NCBI GenBank assembly: GCA_018873225.1
Contig: JAEILZ010000004.1
Location: 3,224,001-3,288,000, forward strand
Direction of reading: 5' to 3'
Length of the DNA: 64,000 bases
Origin: [Phialemoniopsis] sp. UDSM-2020
Lineage: Eukaryota > Ascomycota > Sordariomycetes > Thyridiales > Thyridiaceae
In this document: piece by piece, positions 11,795 through 23,149 of the stretch
How the letters are laid out: each line of letters starts with the position of its first letter
Position numbering within the stretch: the first letter of the stretch is position 1
Notes under the pieces: model-generated
Told to the model about the DNA's origin: nothing
The model's input: only the letters and a program-made list of their open reading frames with translations
Databases searched by the model: none
Position numbers and translations under genes: made by a program

Positions 11795-12494
11795 CTCGAG
11801 GAGTCAGGTCTTACTCAAAATGAAAGAAACTGAGCCCGGGGAGGGAGGCAATTGAAGAAGAGGATGATGATCCGGATGGTCAACAGCCAGGTATGCAGGA
11901 AAGAAAAGAAGTCATGCAACAGCCTTTTAACTACCTCTATTGCATACCCAGACCGATTAGGTCCCCGCAATACAAAGTCTTGGGGCCCCAATCTTCCCCG
12001 CGTGCATTCGCATCCTGGGATGATCACCGGGAGTCAGATGTTGCAGTGTTTTGCACCATCGGAGTGGTTACCGGAGGCCAGGAGTAAGTAGCCTCCGACC
12101 CCAGGGTCCGGCTGGCGCACAAAATCTTCAACTAGTCTGGACTAGAGCTAGACTAACCTGCTGTTAAAGCCGACGACGAGCAGGATCTGGGCAAGGACTG
12201 TGGGGTCGAGCGGGGTGCCGCTCCACGTTTTGCTGTCGGAGGTCGGAGTATGTCTTGGACTTTGTTTCTTGTGCCAGGGTTAAATATCCATCGATCCTCC
12301 GAACCTGGCATATGCTTCTCCTCGCCATGTACGATAACCCGAATCGGCAACGTATCTGTTCCACAGCAGAGATCATCACGGACAATCTCTGAGACTCTTG
12401 CCATCGTTCGCTTCCCCACATCCAGCACTCGACACGCGACTCGCTACCAGCCGGGGTATCGGAGCAATTACCGGCATCGGCGTACAGCATCGAA
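11795..12494. promoter_or_regulatory. Divergent promoter between MFS transporter and Zn2Cys6 regulator
   Basis: A 700-bp interval between two outward-facing start codons. It contains seven CGGAG/CTCCG pentamers (starting at 12060, 12072, 12093, 12237, 12244, 12297 and 12460). Two of them form a 7-bp inverted repeat and two a direct repeat. CGG triplets are the usual half-sites of Zn2Cys6 proteins, so these are candidate binding sites for the adjacent regulator. Confidence 0.5.
12072..12097. promoter_or_regulatory. Candidate Zn2Cys6 operator: CGGAGGC-N12-GCCTCCG
   Basis: Perfect 7-bp inverted repeat CGGAGGC (12072-12078) and GCCTCCG (12091-12097) separated by 12 bp, so the CGG and CCG triplets are 20 bp apart. 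It lies 278 bp from the MFS start and about 400 bp from the regulator start. Binding is inferred, not shown. Confidence 0.5.
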
Positions 12495-15186
12495 ATGAGC
12501 AGCTCTCGCGGCCGTCGTGAGACCTCTAGGCCATCAGTCGATGATCAGTCGAATGATCCAGGCCAAGACGGTCTAGAGCCCAAGCGCTCGCCGGCCCGGA
12601 TCTCGTGGTACGTCAGGCCAGGCATTGCCGGCGGTGATGTTCGGCCGCTGTTCTTCACCTCTACCAAAGGCGGAAAGTGCTTCGCACCAAGCTGTGTTGA
12701 GTTGATAGGAGGTCAAGACTCAAATGAGCAAACAATAGAGCTAATTATTCTGTCTCCTGCCCTAGTAACCGCTGCCGCAGAGTAAAGTTGCGTTGTTCGA
12801 GGGAAAGGCCATGCTCGAATTGTAGTAAGATTGGTAAGCATCCTTGCAAGACTGTTTGTAGCATGTATTGTGATGTATTTTGACTTATACGTACAATCCA
12901 GGTCATGAATGCTCGTATGTGGCGCAGAGAATCAAGCCTGGTATGAAGGCTGGAGCCATCGAGTCAATCTACAAACGTCTGGGTAAGTAATGTGCCATGT
13001 CTACTCAAACTCGAAATGGGATATTGACTCACCGTTTAGACATAATTGAGCGTGTCCTCTTCGAGGAAAGAGGCCAATCAAGAGATGAGAGTTCACACAA
13101 CATCACTCGTCAAGAGGCGAACATTGCACAGGGCAGCAGCACATTGGCAACTGAGCCTCGGTTCGACCAGCCGTTGATCGGCGTCGACCATTCAACCATC
13201 ACAGTTCCCCAGGCTCAACAACAGAAATCTAGCCCTGCAGCATTGTGTCACGGATACCATACCGACAATGACGAAGACAGTAGCCCTCCCCTTCCCGCAC
13301 CGGAGGACCTTGAAACCCTCTTTGCGACCTACATGTTCAACGTTCATCCCTGGATACCCATGATCAACCAGGACCGCTTCCGGGAGAGACTTCGAGATCC
13401 AGAAGAGTTTCGGAAACTAACTATTGTTGTACACGCAATATGGGTTGTAGCATCAAGATATCTCGCTGGCGGGGATCGGGAGCGCATCGGGGTCTTGTCA
13501 CGCTGGACAACCCGTAGTGTCAGGCGGTGGGTTGTCGCCACAGCCATGGAGGAGATGTCCTTGGAGGGCATGCAAGCGCTGATTATGATAGCGTTCAACG
13601 ATGTGAGTCTACATACCTAACTCGCTGAGAGACGGCTGATTTAATTTGACACTTAATAGATCGGAAGTGGCAACGCCTCCAAGGCCTGGCCCATCGTATC
13701 ATCCCTCAGCCGCACGGTCGAGTACTATCAACTGGCCAGGGAGGAAGGCACTGGCACCAATCGCTCCATCTGCCAGCCTCACACATACCTCAAGCCTCCG
13801 AAGAACTGGGCCGATGAGGAAGAGAGGCGGCGGATATTCTGGAACGTCTTCCTGCTGGACCGCTTCTGCTCCATATCCATGGGCTGGAGCATCAGTCTGA
13901 CATCGACAGACGTGTGTCAGCGGCTTCCTTGCGACGGCTATGTATGGCGTCGGGGAATACCGATGTTGACTCCGTACATGGGCGTATGGGACAAGTCCAC
14001 GGGAAGCACGGGCACATCACTCTCCCCTCGACCACTGTCCGATGGTAATGGGCAAGGCCTGATAGGGAATGAGACCTCAAGCCAGGTCGAGGATGTCGAC
14101 TTTGACATGTCTCGCGTAGGCCAGTTTGCCTACTGCCTCGAGGCGACGGAGTCGATGAGCAGAGTAACTAGCTGTTTCCTGCAACAGTCTCTTGACTTCA
14201 CCAATCTGAAAGAGGTGAATTGGTGGCTCGGGCGGTTCAAGGAGTTGGACTTGCGATTGGCTCACTGGAAGCTACTGCTACCTCACGTTTCCAAGCCAGC
14301 TGATCCGAGCCAGGAGATGAAGATGGACCCGAACCTGACCCTCGCCCACATCACACACAATGCGTCGACGATTTTACTCCACCAGCCTATTGCTTACCCA
14401 CCACCAAATTGGCAGTTCCGAGGCAGGTTGCCGAGCAGTTGGAGCGCTTCAACATGCACACACGCCGGAAACGAGATATCCACCATCACACAGCGTTTCC
14501 TGCGCAACTACGGATCTTCGATGCCCCTCTCGAGCCAATTTGCGTTCTGCGCATACATCGCGGGGAGGATGATGTTGGTTGACTGGCGCTACTACGACAA
14601 GAAAAAGCTCTGTGATGACTTCTGGCTGCTTGTCGAGAGTCTCAATGAGATGGGTCAGCGCTGGGCTGGTGACACTGGCGTCGCTGGTAAGGGGCAGATT
14701 ATTGCTCTGCGCTATGCTGTCGAGTTGAGAAGACTCCGGGAGCTTTGCCTCCAAGATGAATCTTTCCAGCCGGACTTCAGTGGCTATACCCAGGAGATAC
14801 ACCACCAAGAAGAGGCGACTCGGTTTAGTGAACAGCTTCCGCCTAGCTCAGGGCTGGTAGCCATGGCACAAGGCCAAAGTCAGCCGAGGATCGCTGTTGA
14901 TTGGCCTGGCCAGACCCAGCCGGGCGTCTCGGACAGACTGTCGTATTCCGGTACCCCGTCTGTTGCCGCTGGCAAACGCGTAGCCGACCCTAGTTTGTTT
15001 ATGCAACCAGCGCCGGTCTACTACAGCAACGACAAGGACGGTACACCTCAAGACCACCAAGTGATGGGAAATCTGGATTCTGAGATGTCAGAGGATGTCG
15101 GGGACTTCCTAATGCATCTAGATAGGGTCATTGCATATGATGACGGTAGTCTGTTCACAACAAGCCTTGGCCAGCAGGGATGGTAG
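12495..15186 (+). CDS. Zn2Cys6 fungal transcription factor, 783 aa, five exons
   Basis: Nuclear binuclear-zinc-cluster regulator. Exons: 12495-12607, 12766-12833, 12902-12982, 13040-13602 and 13660-15186. The joined frame is 784 codons including the stop. The zinc cluster at residues 38-64 reads C38-x2-C41-x6-C48-x5-C54-x2-C57-x6-C64. Intron 1 splits the first Cys codon (TG/T) and intron 2 interrupts the cluster before its last Cys. A linker (IESIYKRLDIIERVL) follows. The fungal-specific middle domain covers roughly residues 150-450, with FNVHPWIPMINQDRFRERL and the diagnostic RRRIFWNVFLLDRFCSISMG and QRLPCD blocks. It is divergent from the MFS transporter and 100 bp from the end of the convergent GH88 gene, so local control of a catabolic cluster is the likely role (inference). 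Confidence 0.88.
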
Positions 15187-15280
15187 ACGGAAAATACGAA
15201 CCAGATTTATATCTAATCTTCGCTATTACAATGCGTGAAACAATTTACGACCATTCTACAGGAATATCATCATGAAGCCC

Positions 15281-16882
15281 TTATTCTAAGCCCATTCGCA
15301 ACAACTGGTTCCCAAACTCGACCAGGTAATAATCTCCGTACACCAAACCGTGGTCAGCGTACCTCTTCATCGCGTGCTGGTTGTTATTTGCCGTTCCGTA
15401 CTTCAGGATCGCCTCGTAATGCTCGCCAGGCGCCGCATCCCTCGACTCCAAAGTACCCTCCGCGTTGCTGGTCAGAGTAGCCTTCTCCGGAGCAAGAGCA
15501 AAGTTGAGCAGGTCCCGCACGATGTCGATAGCGCTGTTGCGGAATCTCATGGCGAGCTTGTCGTACCCCAAAGCGGCCAGCGCCTGGGACAAGATAAGCA
15601 TGCCGTTCGCAGCAATAGCTCCCGCCGACGAATCCCGCGGGCACGGTCGCGAGTCCTCATCGGGAGCGTCAAAGTCCCAGAGCGGGACGTACCGGCCGCC
15701 GTGGTGCCTCGACGACGCGCCGTCGATGGTCTGCTCCCGACTCTCGGTGTCGACCATGGGCGGGCACGAGCCCAGGCGGTAGAGGAAGTACTCGGCGAGG
15801 CCCGCCGACGCCTGGAGGAACTTGGCATCCTTGGTCCACATGTACGTCTGCGCGTAGCCCAGGATGCCCCAGGCCTGTCCGCGCGCCCACGTCGACGTGT
15901 CGCTGTACCCCTGCGCGGTAAAAGTACGTTTCACGCTGCCATCGCGCGGGTCCAGGTTGACGACGTGGTTGGACGAGTACCACTGGCCGCGGTACGCGTG
16001 CGGCGAGGTCGCCTTGGTCGGCTCGGGCCTGAGGTGCGTCCGCATCAGCGTCGTGGCGTGCGACGCGGCGATGTCGTGCAGGCGTTGGTCGGCGCAGTGC
16101 TTTGACGCGTAGAAGAGTAGGTCTAGGTTGCACATGCTGTCGATGATGAGGATGCAGTTGTCCTCCATGCTCGTGATCTGCACGTTCTTCTGGATCCGCG
16201 CGTCCCAGCTGCGGATCGCGCCGGCTGAGGGGATGAACCTCGAGGCGAGGCTGTTGGCCGCGCGCTGAATAGACTCCAAGCTTTTGGGGTTGCTAGTGAG
16301 CTCCCAGTCCAGGCGCAGGGCCGGCATGATGATGAAGCCGATGTCGTGCGTGTCCGTGCGGCTGGCCATTTCGTGGAGCGGCGCCGCCCAGGTGCTGCAC
16401 AGGCCGGCGAACTCGGACCGCAGTCTGGCCAGGTCGTCTGCCCCGGCACTTCCGGACAGCTTGATAGACTTGGGGAACCTGTGCAGCCGTTCCAGAATGC
16501 CGTGGAGCGTGCCGGGGAAGAAGCCGCACGTCCAGAACTCGGGCTCGCGCATGGTGTAGTCGCCACCCGACTCCTCGTTCTTCACATACTCGGGGAACCC
16601 CTTGAGGTTACATGAGCCGCCATCTGCCTTTTCTGCTTTCCTCGCAGTACGGTGGACCTTGGCAAGAATGTTTTCGGCGTACAGCTCCTGAAGGTCGGCG
16701 CCTAGCCTTGTCCTGGGGTAGAGCACATTGGAGTCGTCGGCAGACAGTGACGCCGCCAAGGATTTGTGGCTGAACACATGCTCGGGAAGAAATAATGTGC
16801 CATTTGGTGACTCTGAGATTTTGCGGTTATCGTTGGGCTCCAACGAGTCCGGCGGGGTGTTGAGGGCGGCATCTAGGTCCAT
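15281..16882 (-). CDS. GH88 unsaturated glucuronyl hydrolase-like protein, 533 aa
   Basis: Glycoside hydrolase family 88 enzymes hydrate the C4-C5 double bond of unsaturated glucuronyl residues left by polysaccharide lyases and release the sugar. Landmarks, counting from the ATG at 16882: EPEFWTCGFFPGTLH (about 114-127), THDIGF with D180 in the position of the first catalytic Asp, IIDSMCNLDLLFYAS with D248 in the position of the second, and STWARGQAWGILGYAQTY. The protein is a single-exon (alpha/alpha)6-barrel type, a little longer than bacterial members (about 380-400 aa). The frame is open upstream to 17092, but the start at 16882 is preferred because the extra 70 residues look non-coding. 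No signal peptide is evident, so it is probably cytosolic, acting on imported oligosaccharides. It is divergent from the DUF2264 gene. Confidence 0.87.
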   Translation of the reverse strand: MDLDAALNTPPDSLEPNDNRKISESPNGTLFLPEHVFSHKSLAASLSADDSNVLYPRTRLGADLQELYAENILAKVHRTARKAEKADGGSCNLKGFPEYVKNEESGGDYTMREPEFWTCGFFPGTLHGILERLHRFPKSIKLSGSAGADDLARLRSEFAGLCSTWAAPLHEMASRTDTHDIGFIIMPALRLDWELTSNPKSLESIQRAANSLASRFIPSAGAIRSWDARIQKNVQITSMEDNCILIIDSMCNLDLLFYASKHCADQRLHDIAASHATTLMRTHLRPEPTKATSPHAYRGQWYSSNHVVNLDPRDGSVKRTFTAQGYSDTSTWARGQAWGILGYAQTYMWTKDAKFLQASAGLAEYFLYRLGSCPPMVDTESREQTIDGASSRHHGGRYVPLWDFDAPDEDSRPCPRDSSAGAIAANGMLILSQALAALGYDKLAMRFRNSAIDIVRDLLNFALAPEKATLTSNAEGTLESRDAAPGEHYEAILKYGTANNNQHAMKRYADHGLVYGDYYLVEFGNQLLRMGLE

Positions 16883-17389
16883 GACTGCTGAGTAGTGTGT
16901 GTGAACGGCAAGAGTAAAACCGAGCAAATTACTCAAACGGATGGAATAATTGAAAATCGGCTCATGCTCATTGACAGACAAGACGGAATACTTAACATCA
17001 TGCACGACTGGGGTACCCCATAACAGGCGGAGCGAGTCCACCTTTGCAGTCCGTCTCACCACCCGGACGGGACATAGCCCGATGAAAGCCAACTAGCCCG
17101 AACTCCGGCCAATCTCATCCGACTCCCGACGCCCGCCCAATCTGCTCCGTTTCCAACCTCGATCGATCAGCTCGACACCCGTTGGTCATTCCCCACGCCC
17201 CAGAGACAGCGAGACCGGGGCTCCTCCGTTCAACGGGCCGAGATCTTCGTCCGAAGCGAGCGCTACCATCTTACCATTTTGTTCTGATTAATCAATCGTG
17301 CGCCAGCCGAACCGGACCATTTGCGTTTGAGCTTCGGTCTCTTGCACCTCCTCACTAGATTAGACCAACCAGCAAGACAAGTGCAAGGA
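16883..17389. promoter_or_regulatory. Divergent promoter between GH88 and DUF2264 genes
   Basis: A 507-bp interval between outward-facing starts. It contains CGGAG at 17028 and CTCCG at 17103, 17145 and 17224, the same pentamers seen in the MFS/regulator promoter. Coordinate regulation is plausible but unproven; the GC-rich context raises the background. Confidence 0.45.
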
Positions 17390-19575
17390 ATGAAAATGAA
17401 GTCCTACAATAGTTTCTGCGAGAACCCGCTCATCACTCGGTCCGACTTGGTCGCCGCCGGGGTCGCTCTCGTGGCCCCGCTGGAGCAGTACCGCTCTCCC
17501 GGCAAAGGCCGAGTGAAGATCGCCACCGCCAACGGGGCTGCCTTTAGCGAGGAAGCAGCCCAACTCGAAGGCTTCGCGAGACCGCTATGGCTGATCGGGT
17601 CTCTGCACTCAGCGGCATCAGTGAAATCTGGCACGCTTGAGGCGTTCCCGGCCGTGCAGACGGAGACATGGATCACGGGCCTGAAGAACGGCGTGGACCC
17701 CAGCTCGCCGGAGTACTGGGGTGACCTCCACGACTTTGACCAGCGCATGGTCGAGATGGAGTCGATCGCTTACACGCTGCTGTTCGCGCCCGACGTCTTT
17801 GGCTTCGCCGACGACGAGACTGCGCGGCGCAACCTGGTCAACTGGCTGCTGCAGATCAACTCCAAGTGGATGCCGCAGAACAATTGGCGGTGGTTCCGGA
17901 TCTTTGTGAACCTGGCCCTGACTAGGGTGCTAGGCGTTCCGCTGGAGCAAGTCAAGGAGGTCATGGATGCCGATTTCGCCATGCTGGATTCGTTCTACAT
18001 GGGTGACGGCTGGTCGAGCGATGGCAAGTGGGATGAGGACCGGAAGCAGGTCGACTACTACTCGGGCAGCTTTGCCATCCAGTTTGCGCAGCTTCTCTAT
18101 GTGAAGCTAGCTCCTGACTTTGATCCTGCAAGGACTGAGCGGTACAAGGCGCAAGCTGCCGAGTTTGCGGCCACATACTGGAGGTACTTTGACACCAATG
18201 GTAAGGCTGCTGTCTCTGACGTGTGACAGAGAGCACATCGAGCTAACATCAAGGAACTGCAGGCGCTGCAATTCCATTTGGGCGAAGTCTCACGTACAGA
18301 TTCGCAATGGCTGCGTTTTGGGCGGCCGTTGGTTTGGCAGAAGTGCAACTGCCGGCGCCGTTGGACAGCCCTGGCGCAGTGAAGGGTATGCTACTGCGCC
18401 ATCTACGATGGTGGTCTCAGAAGCCGGATATGTTCAACCCTGATGGGACGTTGAGCATTGGGTTTGCCTGTAAGCCAAGTCAATACCAAACTAACCGGAA
18501 TCCTTACTGATCATCTGATTTAGATCACACCATGAACACAGCAGAGGACTACAATTCTCCGCAATCGGTCTACTGGTGTCTCAAGTCACTGGTAGTCGTT
18601 GCGGCTGCAGAAGACGCACCCTTCTGGAGCAGCAAGGAGGTAGCCCATCCCTATCAGCAGGTGCCACCACAGCCTTCTGAGCCTGTTCTCCTCAAACACC
18701 CAAAGCATATCATGTGCAGCAGCCCGGAGAACCACTTCATGCTGTCCTTGGGACAGACCACGAAGAGGAATCATAGGGCGGGACAGGCCAAGTACAACAA
18801 ATATGCCTACTCGTCAGTATTCGCCTTCAACGTAGCGGCTGGCGTCTTTCTGGAGCAGATTGGTGTCGACAACACGCTCGGCCTGAGCTGGGACGGCGGC
18901 GAGTCGTGGAAGGCCTTTCAGCACCCGACGCAGCTCGCCTCTGGTTCCGCGAAGCTGGGTGGCGAGACAGTCCCGACATTGTCGGGCACGTGGAAGCCGG
19001 ACGTCTTGCTCGACCTCACAGTCCGTACAACCCTGATCCCTCCCGTTCGCAAGTTTCCAGGGTGGCACTTGAGGGTGCACGAGGTGCGCTTCTCTCGACC
19101 GCAACAGCAGATTGAAGGTTTCAACAAGCTTCAATTTGTCGACGGTGGTTTTCCTGTAGCGGTTGAGACTTCTCAAGGAGTCGCTGTCTATGAGCTACCC
19201 AGAGGCACCAACACGGAGTTCGCAGGAGAAGGCTGGGGACAGGATGCCTCTACAGCTGCTGTAGTCACCCGAACGGGCGCGAGCGGCGTGCTTGACCTCT
19301 CAGACGCCTACTTGAGGAAACAGGGCAAGCAGCAAGGTCCCGGCGTGGAGAGCAATGGCCTTGTGGTAAGACAGCACGCCAACACTAATCTGATGGAGCA
19401 GCGAGCAGTGGTGCCAGGCGTACAGCATACCATCAACGTCCCTGAGTGGACTGGGTCAAAGCAGGAGCCCACCATCTATGTCTTTGTCACTGGCGTGTTT
19501 GGCGTTCGAGCTGGTGTTGACCATAGCCAAGCGTGGCAAATCAAGCCCGTGCTGGACGATTTGCAACTTCTATAG
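17390..19575 (+). CDS. DUF2264 family protein, 689 aa, three exons
   Basis: Member of the DUF2264 family, predicted (alpha/alpha)-barrel proteins often found near uronyl hydrolases in polysaccharide-use loci; the exact activity is not established. Exons: 17390-18200, 18263-18469 and 18524-19575, giving a 690-codon frame. Landmarks: [13 protein letters not shown] at the N-terminus, [14 protein letters not shown], then [28 protein letters not shown], and [18 protein letters not shown]. Exon 2 gives [20 protein letters not shown], and exon 3 starts [20 protein letters not shown], followed by a beta-rich C-terminal part. The start at 17390 was chosen because it precedes the conserved N-terminal block; an upstream in-frame ATG at 17321 adds 23 unlikely residues. 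It is divergent from GH88, so a shared pathway is likely. Confidence 0.87.
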
Positions 19576-19886
19576 ATTGCCAAAGGATCAAAGTAGATGA
19601 AGCAAATGATTGATTGAACGAACAATTTTCATGTGCTGTTGTTGTCGTGTTTCTCGCCGAAGCGGAGTGTCTTCGTCGGCACGGCAGGTGATGACATAAT
19701 CGCGGTCAAGGTCGGTGGCAGCTGCTCCGCTGTGCCGATAAGGAGCGTTTGAAGCCACCTCAGCGATAAGCCAGCCAGCTAGCACCTGTGCTTCCGAGCC
19801 ATCCCACGATTAGCTGTCATCAAAGCCACCACTCCCTCGAGTATCCCACGCACCATACACACACCAGCGATGCCCTCTACGGCACG
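19576..19886. other. Short intergenic region and YOS9 promoter
   Basis: 311 bp between the DUF2264 stop and the YOS9 start. No motif stands out. It contains one CGGAG (19663) and one CTCCG (19724), which serves as a background check for those pentamers. Confidence 0.5.
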
Positions 19887-21639
19887 ATGCGATCAATAGA
19901 CCTGGTACTGCTAGCTGGGCTGCAGCTCGCTGGAGCTCGTCAGCCCGGCTTCAGCATCCATGATGACATCCTAGCATACCCCCAGGTGCGTACCCTGCCG
20001 CGTGTGCATTGGTACCCTGCCTCTAGGCCTGGCAGATACTAATTGGCGCTGCCGTCGACCACAGTTCGAAGTCGTCTTTTCAGAATCCTACATCTCCGAA
20101 AGCGATGCGCGGTCCCTTGTCGAGCGCGCCCAGCCACACCCGACCTACGCAGCCGACGTCTCGCAAACCGACCTCACGAGCCAGATCCGCGAATCCACCA
20201 CCGCCGACAGCCATGCCGCCGGCGCAGGCGCAGGCCATTACGGCGATGCCGCGGGTGACGGCAGCGCGCAGGTGTCGGAGACGTACGAGATCATGAGCAT
20301 GCCCGACTCCAAGTACCTCTGCACGATCCCCGTGCTCGCGCCCCCGGCGCCGCCGAACCAGACGGCGACGGAGCTCGCCAAGGCCGAGGAGGCGCGCGAG
20401 CTGAGCCGCGCGTCGGTGCGCGGGTGGGAGCTCATGACGGGCCTCGAGGGCGAGTGCCTGTACTACACGTCCGGGTGGTGGAGCTACAGCTTCTGCTACG
20501 GCAAGGAGGTTGTGCAGTTCCACGCACTGCCCAACCCCATCCGCAATGCGATTCCGGTCAGAGATCCGCACACGCTCGACTACGTGCTCGGCCGGACGGG
20601 CAGGCCGCACTCGCAGCCGAATCACCGCGAGGGGGGTCAGCAGGGGGAGTACGGCCAGGACATACAAAAGTCGTCGCAGCAGCCCACGGGCGCGGCGCCG
20701 CCGAATACGGAATTACAAGTGAAGGGCGACCAGCGATACTTGGTGCAGCGTCTCGAGGAGGGCACGGTCTGCGACCTGACGGGTAGGGACCGTACGATTG
20801 AGGTCCAATACCATTGCAATCCTGGAGCTACGGGCGACCGGATCGGCTGGATTAAAGAAGTGACTACGTGTACCTACCTCATGATGGTGCAGACGCCACG
20901 GCTCTGCGAGGACGTCGCCTTCATGCCGCCCAAACCCACGCGCGCGCACCCCATCAGCTGTCAGCTGATCGTCGGCACCAAGGAGGAGGCAGAGGCGTGG
21001 CACCACTACAAGACGCTCGAGGCCGAGGCGGCCATGCTAGGCGAGGGCGGCGTGCACGACGGCACGAAGCAGGACGGCGGCGCCGCGGCCGCCCGGGACT
21101 ACAGGGGCATCATCATCGGCGGCGTCACGATCGGCAGCCAGGAGCGCATCGGCGTCACCGAGGACGGCACGCCGGCCGTGCACCTCAAGCCTCCCCGCGG
21201 GTTCGCGTCGGCGGCCAAGCTGGCGGCGGGCCGGCAGGTGGAGGTGCTGGCGCGGGCGCAAAGCAAGGCCGAGGGCGGCATGGTCGAGGTCAAGACGGAC
21301 GAGGAGCTGCAGAAGCTCGATTTGAACCCCAAGACGATCGAGCAGCTGCGCGAGGAGCTTAGGAAGCTGGCGGGCGACAAGGGCTGGAAGCTCGAGATCA
21401 TCGAGGTGCCCGGCGAGCAGGCCGAGATTCGGGGCATTGTCGAGACGGACGACGACGACCTGGATCTGGTCGGGCAGGATGGGGAGGGACAGGATGGTGT
21501 GTTTGGCGGGGCAGCTGCTGGCGAGAAGGGCAACAAGAAGCACAAGGGCAGTAACAATAGACAGCAACATCAGCAGCAAGAGGAGGGCGACGATGAGGAG
21601 GCGGGAAGCGAGGAGAAGTTCTTCAAGGAGGAGCTATGA
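19887..21639 (+). CDS. yos9: Yos9/OS-9 ER-associated degradation lectin, 557 aa, two exons
   Basis: ER-lumenal lectin that reads trimmed N-glycans on misfolded proteins and delivers them to the Hrd1 ubiquitin-ligase complex. Exon 1 (19887-19985) encodes a signal peptide ([17 protein letters not shown]) and HDDILAYPQ. The intron is 19986-20064, and exon 2 (20065-21639) starts [10 protein letters not shown], the conserved N-terminal Yos9 block. The MRH lectin domain is at about residues 165-320: [25 protein letters not shown] (Gln), [12 protein letters not shown] (Arg), and [12 protein letters not shown] (Glu and Tyr), with the paired cysteines. The C-terminal third is charged. The last four residues are KEEL, a probable variant of the HDEL retrieval signal. 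Length is close to the 542 aa of the yeast protein. The upstream in-frame ATG at 19788 lies before the signal peptide and was rejected. Confidence 0.92.
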
Positions 21640-23149
21640 TGAGGCAGCAGTGTTTCGATACTGATGCAAAACAAACATAATCTTACGTCGTTGTGCATAG
21701 AATTAAATGACCTTTGATCCCTCAAATTGGTGCGAGGGTCCAATGTTGTGCATGTTGTGAGATCTGACGGATAACGACATGCACTCTACCCTCAATTACG
21801 TCTGAAAACAGTGGTGTCCTAAAATGGTGCAGTTACCGATGAATAAGACAATAAAATGCACTTTTGCTCTGCAGGCATGTTCCTTGGATTCGCCTGCAGC
21901 CGGCCTGCCCGATCGCATCACGGGAGTCGGTATTTGCGTCAAGGGGGATCATGTGCAAGCTTACCCTCGCCTAGAGGCTAGCATCCTTTGAGGGGCCCTG
22001 TCGAGATGGAGACAGCATTGGCGATGACGTAGTTTTGGCTGTAGCTCGGATCTGCCCCCCCTCACTCATCGGCCAGAGCAGCTGCAGCTCCTACAAGGAA
22101 CATTGGACTCGTCTCGGGACTTGCCTAGCGGGTTACCGACAAATCCGATTGAAGGCAGGATAGAGATGCGACGGTCAGGAGTTAAATTTTGTAGAGTAGG
22201 GAAGTCAAAGTGTCGAGGGACCATTTAGCCAATGCAGGCAATGAATGGCCAGAACTTTGAGGGCAGTAACAGAGCAGATCCCTCGAGGCTAATTGAAGCA
22301 ATAGAGCGTTCTAGATGGGATAAGCATTTTGATGGGCGGCTCGAGATTGTTCGAAAACGTTGCGTGTTTTTGGACAACGGCGTGCAACGGCGGTCCCGCC
22401 ACCATCCATCCATCCATCCATCCATCTCATCCCATCAGAGAGGCATCATCATCGTGCCGATGGTGCTACTGCTGTGACTTGCATCTCCATCGTCAGCAGA
22501 TCAACCCAAATGTGGCCCAGCTCTTGTGCTAGCCCCCCCTTGATCACCCCCTCCTGAACCCTAGGCCTCGGATGCCCTTGTACCCCTAAGATTGCTTCGG
22601 TGATGCAGCCTGTGCAGCTCGCGCTCTGGCTCTTCTCTTAGCTCCTGATTTCCCCAGATCTTCTCCATGCTTGCTTTCCCCGCATTTACATATGAGGCGT
22701 CACCGGCCCCCACCGCACCACCGCACCAAGCCCAAAAACCCACCATACACATCCTGGGAACTCAATGGCCCAAGTGGCCCAGCAAGCTTAGGGAGGGGGA
22801 GGAGAGCTCAGCAGGTTGGTGGCCAGATAGATAGCTTCCTCTTTCTCCTCCTTCAGCTCCAAAGCGTCCCTCTTTTTTCGCTTCGCTTTTCCTGATTCCC
22901 CTTTGCGGTGTGGTGGTGGCTTTTCTTTTATGTTCTCTCGTGATCGCTTCTATTCTCGCTCAAACTCCATCCTTTTCCCACTTTCCCCTAATTTCCGACT
23001 TTTCACACACACGACTCACCCACCCGAACAACTGAGCTATCCCCCTTCCCCTCCTAAATGCCGGAGCGGCTCTACCAGGATCGGTGACAGCTGCGAGACA
23101 GAGCTAGCTCCAAAAAACCACAACGCCGGATGCGGAACCGGCCTACGTA
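21640..23149. other. Intergenic: YOS9 3' flank and promoter of the second Zn2Cys6 gene
   Basis: 1.5 kb without a supported gene. It contains a (CCAT)6 microsatellite at 22402-22425 and pyrimidine-rich tracts at 22840-23050, just upstream of the regulator start, which are typical of fungal promoters and 5' UTRs. Confidence 0.6.
22402..22425. repeat. (CCAT)6 microsatellite
   Basis: Six perfect tandem CCAT units in an intergenic region. Confidence 0.85.

Noticed and set aside
15350..16105. Plus-strand ORF of 251 codons
   Set aside because: Lies antisense within the GH88 coding region; its Arg/Val-rich composition is typical of an antisense shadow in GC-rich DNA.
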